This document shows positions 59,511 to 64,000 of a stretch of DNA of 64,000 nucleotides, one piece after another. A program made the translations under genes and the position numbers. The DNA is from Monilinia fructicola (Eukaryota; Ascomycota; Leotiomycetes; Helotiales; Sclerotiniaceae). Where the stretch lies: assembly GCA_008692225.1 (NCBI GenBank), contig VICG01000014.1:744001-808000 (forward strand). The letters run 5' to 3'. A model generated the notes under the pieces. The model had not been told where the DNA came from, did not search any database, and saw only the letters and a list, made by a program, of their open reading frames with translations. The number at the start of each line of letters is the position of its first letter. Positions within the stretch are counted from its first letter, which is position 1.

Positions 59511-60254
59511 ATTTAAAAAATTGGTTCTGCATTTCGGGTTTCTGGCTTTTCATAGGTGGTGTAGTCGGTGGGGGTATCATATGTGCAACAAGCAGTCCAT
59601 GATTACCCATGGATACTAAGCATTCAATCAATGAAGAAATGCCAATTATATCCAACTATTTCAAATATGACCTAATTACTTACGATGAGCCCTTTTTGAA
59701 ATATAAAACTAAAACTGAGACCTTTGATCAAGACAATAAACGATAGTCTCTATCTAGGGGCATGCTGTTTCTTGGTACATGACTCCAATTCCGCAATTTT
59801 TCTCCTCTTTTATTTTTCTCTCTTCAATAGACCTTTTTCTGAGACCTCAACAAATTTTACGAGTTGGCGTTGTTGATCATCAAATAAAATTTTCATAATA
59901 GGTATGGTCATGGTTATCCATGGATATATATGGATATGAGACCATTTTTTTCAAGTAGATTATAAAAATTCATTCCTATTCATTTGATCGTGACCTTCAT
60001 ATTTAAGGACTGATATCTACCTACTTCAAATAATTTTCCTTTCTTATATCCTTTCTTCATTCCTCATTCTTCTTCTTCGTATATCGTCATCCTCATCCAA
60101 TAAACCCTTAGCAGATTCTCACCTTGCATAAAACAAGAAAGAAAGTTTCCCCATTAATTAATCTTACCCCACGTCACCACAGCCACACCAGTTTCCTCTT
60201 CCTCAACCCCTCTCTCTTTAGCTTCTTTACCAAGTCTCCTTCCCACTGACATCA
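59511..60254. other. Spacer uL3 to the next gene
   Basis: AT-rich 3' flank followed by a C/T-rich leader (60060-60250). No gene or structured element was seen. Confidence 0.5.
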
Positions 60255-60719
60255 ATGGGTGCACTTTCTGCCGTCCTCGCCATCCCATATCGAAGTATCA
60301 AAGAGTCCATCGAGAGAAGCCGCCAGAACAAGACGCGAAATAATAATTCGAATAAAGACAAACGACAAACGAAATCGGCGCCCGGAAGTCGAGCTCCTTC
60401 CCTCTATAAAATAGGCGCTGCTTCTTTTGAGAAGAAAGGCAAACTGAGACGCGCGGATAGTGAGGGCGCGGAACGAAACTCGCAATCATTAGGTCATTTA
60501 CCTTTGGTAGACGTGCCGTGGGCCGACGCGTCGGGTGTGTCGAGCGGCGCTTCCAGGAAGGGAAGTGTGAAGGCAGATTCGCTGGGAAAGGGAACGGGAA
60601 AGGGGAAGGGGAAGGGGATCGAAGAAGCGTCTCTGCAGAAACCGAGCACGCGACTGAAGACGACGGCGCCCCGGGATTTCACGGCGGCAACTCTTGCGTC
60701 GGTCCCGGCTGCAGCATAA
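60255..60719 (+). CDS. Basic hypothetical protein, 154 residues
   Basis: An intronless frame starting MGALSAVLAIPYRSIKESIE. The first 18 residues are hydrophobic with a Gly after Met (MGA), suggesting N-myristoylation (inference). The rest is basic and disordered (RSRQNKTRNNNSNKDKRQ, TGKGKGKGIEE). It has a C/T-rich leader directly upstream, good for an expressed gene. No domain was recognised. The next start codon follows 213 bases after its stop. Confidence 0.55.
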   Translation: MGALSAVLAIPYRSIKESIERSRQNKTRNNNSNKDKRQTKSAPGSRAPSLYKIGAASFEKKGKLRRADSEGAERNSQSLGHLPLVDVPWADASGVSSGASRKGSVKADSLGKGTGKGKGKGIEEASLQKPSTRLKTTAPRDFTAATLASVPAAA

Positions 60720-60931
60720 ACGGCCGAGTTTCGACGCCGTCTCGCACTTCCCTCCTCCGACGGGTTCGAGAGACGGGTCTGGGGAGGAACTCTGGCGCTT
60801 GGGTTTCGGGGGGCTTCACTGAGAGACGATTCGCGCATCGCTCGACGGCGAGGTCTACGGGTGTGAATCGGGGTGTGGGGAATACAAATCCGTTGTCGTT
60901 GCAGGCAAGCAGCACACGTTCTGCGGATAAA

Positions 60932-61498
60932 ATGGCTTCGGATGAAGATTACATGGCGTTCCTCAATAAGGCCAATGAGGACCCCAGCGCTGGCACATCA
61001 AATGCTGCCAGTAGCAGTAAGAAAGTGGAGCTGAAGACTACGGATGATGGGGTGGATGTGCCGGGGGTGTTGGTTCGAGCGACTAAGGATGCGTGGTACG
61101 TGAGTGACGCCGATGAACCTTTTGTGGTCGTTGCTCTGAAGCATGACGGCGGCTTGCCGGATGAGGGTATGTCTTTCCTTTCTCTGTTCTTTCCCCGTGT
61201 GTGCCACCTGGGGGGAAGGGATCCGTGAAAAATTCTAACCCGCATAGAAACATTTGCACGCCTCGTTGCGCATCCCGCCCCGGAAGATGCCGCAGAGGAG
61301 ATCCAGATCATGGATATCGGCGAATGGGATCCTCGAGGGCAGTATAAGGAGATCGTGGAGGCGGTTAGGGAGGCGGGGAAGGGGAGCGACGTGAGGGTCT
61401 ACCGGGTGCCCGGGGAGGGGAGTCGAGTTGAGTATTGGGTTGTGGGAGTTGAGGGGGGAAGGTTGGTCGGAGCTATGGCTCTGGGAGTGGAGAGTTAA
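60932..61498 (+). CDS. Conserved fungal protein of unknown function, ~161 residues
   Basis: Two exons (60932-61166 and 61248-61498) with GTATGT...TAG borders. It begins MASDEDYMAFLNKANEDPSA, continues DAWYVSDADEPFVVVALKHD, then IMDIGEWDPRGQYKEIVEAV and RVYRVPGEGSRVEYWVV, and ends GAMALGVES. The pattern (EDYxAFLxKAN, YxSDxDEPF, WDPRGQY, RVEYWVVG) recalls a conserved single-copy family in filamentous ascomycetes without assigned function; that is from memory. No signal peptide or membrane segment. Confidence 0.72.
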
Positions 61499-62981
61499 TT
61501 TAGGATGGGGCTAATGTGTCGGGATTGATCTGGGGAGATTGGGCTTGCTGTGTTTTTTTATGGGAAAGAGGGAAGGATGAGGATGAGGATGCGATTTATA
61601 CCTGGCGTTTCGAGGCCTCCGATCTGGCGTGAATCTTACGGCTATGATATCTACTCACGATGCCTAGGTGTGACATGACATGTTTGCAAAAACCTCCCCC
61701 AATTAACCCTGAGCCTGTGGAACCACTCCCGCACATGCCTCTCCTCTAATCCCATCGTCCGCCCCCAATAGTTTGGTCCTATTTACATCTCCGAAAAGAA
61801 ATGTCACAGCCCCCCCCTCCCCTCCCGGGGCAAGTTTCCCCGCGCAAAGCGCACACCGCTCATTATGTTACCATGGTGGATCGTTGCTTTGCTCTCGTTG
61901 TTATGTTTTCTATTTGCGGTGTAGGAAAGTGAGGTGGGGAAAGGGGGAGGGAGGGAGAGAGGGTGTAAATGGTGGGTTCCTCGTGACTCTCGTATCGCGT
62001 CTTTTCGTGTATGTGGTCGCGCATGCGTCGACTTTCTGTCTTGCGTGTTTATTGTGTTTCATCTTGTTTTTTTTTGGGGGGGGCGGGGGGATCCTGGGCC
62101 CCCCACCCCTCGGGCTCGATATTGTGCGGGTAGAGAAGCTGGCGATGGGGATGGGGATGGGGACGGTGCGTGGGTTTTCTCCTGGCGAGTTTTATCGTAG
62201 CGTAGCGTAGCATAGCGTAGCATAGCCTGCCCAATCTGAACACCATCCCCCACTCCCTCTCCCCCCTGCAAGAACTCTTCTCCGGCGCGTGCGTCTCGCG
62301 CCCCGGAAGTCATCGGGCTCGATGCCGGGATCACGTATATGTGATGTGCCTAGCTGGGCTGCGTCTTTGGGCTGCGTCTCCATTCCTCCTCCTCCTCCCC
62401 CACGCCCCTGCAGGAAACTTGCCCGAGATACGACGCCGATGGCGTGTCTAGACGGTGATTGTATTTTTTTCGGCATCGGCTTCGGCATCAGCGTCGTCAT
62501 CGGTGCCGATGTTGAGGGGGAGGAGGGCGAGGGGGAACCTGGGAGTTGAAAATCACGTGGCTGGTTTGTCTGGTGCGGTTGGTTGCGTGAGATGGGGTTG
62601 GTATCGTGGAGCAGGAGCTAGAGCGACTATTTCTCAAGATGAGGAGCTAGCACCCGCCATTCGGTCGACGTTGAATACCTTACCTCAATCCCAACACCCG
62701 AACGCAGGTGAAGCTCAAGGCGAGGGAAAAGGTGCGTCGGTTATCAATTGATGGATCGAAGATCATTTATTCTAGGGGCAGCTCAAACTCAAGGCCAGCG
62801 TTTTGGGGGGGGAGATGCTGAGGTTGTGTTACATATTGGATATTATCTTTCTATTCCACTTCAAGGGGATTGTCTATCTACTTGAGCCCGGTTTTATGTT
62901 TCCTCGTAATCATCACCCATTAATTATTATCTTTGGGACCGATTCAATTCGGTCACGACTTCCTTCACGACAAGCGTCCAT
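61499..62981. other. Low-complexity spacer
   Basis: No gene supported. It contains a G-run at 62068-62090, (GCGTA)n/(GCATA)n units at 62199-62226, and short frames (61773-62210, 62455-62751 plus) with skewed composition that are not convincing. Confidence 0.5.
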
Positions 62982-64000
62982 CTAAGCAGCACTGGCCATT
63001 GATGTCTTTCCCTTCAAATTGATCCAAGGCCATTTGCTCGCCAGTGATAAAAATACGGCGATCCCGGCAGACGTTATAGCCATCGCATACGTAACCTTTA
63101 ATCCCTGCAGATAGCTCTCTACAATCCCCTTGATGACGACTCCCTCTTTCCCAAACACATTTCGCAATTCACTGACCCCTACTGAAAATACTTCGGTTGG
63201 GGATACAGAAGGCGCATAATGAGGAAGGACGTGCAGGATACGGTTTGCAAACGCAGCTTCGGCGACGGAGATGAAGAAAGCACCGCCGATAGTTTGAAGG
63301 AAGAGCACCATGGCGGTGGCGGACGAGAGATCGGCGGGGGAGACAGTGCCTTGGGTCGAAATGACTGGTATCTGAATGGCAAGGCCTGCAGAGAGCCCGG
63401 CGAGTGCTTGATAGCCTATCCATTGAGCCGAAGTGGAGGTTGCGCTTAAAGTGTAGATGAGTCCGCATCCGACTGTTGTGCCGACAGCGCCGAGAATCAT
63501 GAGGGGTACGCTGGGAGTACGTGTTAGTCAAGGGAAGTTGAAAAGTTTCAAGGCGGTGGAATAGGAACTTACAAGTGACCGAATGCTGAAATCAGTCCTC
63601 CGGACGCAATGGTGGCGATGGTAGTGCCAATAATCATGGGCAGATTCCGCACCCCAGATTGAGAAGCCGAAACACCCGAGACAACCTGGAAATAATATGG
63701 GAGATAGTAGAGTAAGAGGAACCATCCACCACCGAGAAAGAATACATATACCATTCCAACAGTAATGGTACGTTCTTTCAACAGTCGGCTGACGATTATT
63801 CCACGCTCGCCTTGAAAGTATTCGACGACAAGGAAGGCAATGAGGAAAAGGACGAAGCCAATCATGGTACCTATGACATCTGCCGATTTCCATGTTTTGC
63901 TTTGCCCGCCCCATTGGAGGGATAGGAAAAAGCAGATGAGACTGGCCATGATGGTAAAGGTTCCGGGGAGATCCATCTGTAAGATCTTTTCCTTGAGACT
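62982..64000 (-). CDS. MFS drug transporter, DHA2 (14-TMS) type, 5' end outside the window
   Basis: C-terminal two thirds of a multidrug efflux permease. The open frame continues past position 64000 (LKEKILQMDLPGTFTIMASL). Two exons are seen: 64000-63573 and 63510-62982, joined by a 62-base intron (GTAAGT...CAG). Membrane segments include FVLFLIAFLVVEYF, MVYVFFLGGGWFLLLYYLPY and MILGAVGTTVGCGLIYTL. DHA2 hallmarks are YYLPYYFQVVSGVSASQSGV and LSSATAMVLFLQTIGGAFFI followed by AEAAFANRIL. It ends in a short tail, SMASAA. Export of antifungals or secondary metabolites is the usual role; the substrate cannot be told. Confidence 0.92.

Noticed and set aside
1..64000. CRISPR array, phage, plasmid origin or bacterial operon
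   Set aside because: Tandem arrays are simple repeats without spacers, and gene structure is spliced and eukaryotic throughout.

Overview
This window is nuclear DNA of a filamentous ascomycete (Pezizomycotina). The genes carry short GT-AG introns with fungal branch points, and include fungal-specific genes (COX9, SOM1, KRE6/SKN1 and GH51 families). AT-only islands bounded by inverted repeats look like transposon relics mutated by RIP. Protein similarity recalled from memory suggests Leotiomycetes (Helotiales, Sclerotiniaceae-like), but that placement is an inference.

Layout. 1.5-31.3 kb is gene-dense and mostly housekeeping: a hydrophilic LEA-like gene, RACK1/Asc1 with a U24 snoRNA in an intron, the Mgs1/WRNIP1 ATPase, TAF8, COX9, an XRCC2-like gene head-to-head with SOM1, an isochorismatase-AlkB-GST fusion, a peroxisomal dienoyl-CoA isomerase, an 11-knuckle CCHC protein, a Kv-beta-type aldo-keto reductase, RFC1, mitochondrial uL16 and TFB5. 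31.4-37.7 kb is gene-poor with a small MITE-like element. 37.7-44.2 kb holds a single-pass membrane protein with PY motifs, then an intracellular GH51 arabinofuranosidase and a sugar transporter transcribed divergently, a likely plant-polysaccharide utilisation unit. 44.2-54.5 kb is almost gene-free and full of microsatellites, GTAC-type palindromic words and a 661 bp TIR element with TA flanks. 54.5-64 kb holds KRE6/SKN1, ribosomal protein uL3, two uncharacterised proteins and the 3' part of a DHA2 drug transporter running off the right edge.

Common theme. Five genes for genome maintenance (Mgs1, XRCC2-like, AlkB fusion, RFC1 and TFIIH subunit TFB5) lie within about 27 kb, alongside the TFIID subunit TAF8.

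Sequence quality. Many conserved genes carry one or more single-base indels, often in homopolymers: RACK1 (2), MGS1 (1), the XRCC2-like gene (1), the AlkB fusion (1), dienoyl-CoA isomerase (6), the zinc-knuckle gene (at least 6), RFC1 (1), uL16m (1), KRE6 (1), the PY-motif protein (1) and the LEA-like gene (at least 4). TAF8, COX9, SOM1, the AKR, TFB5, the sugar transporter and uL3 read cleanly. Essential genes are affected, so assembly error is the most economical explanation. Exon boundaries below were derived by eye from splice sites and reading frame.
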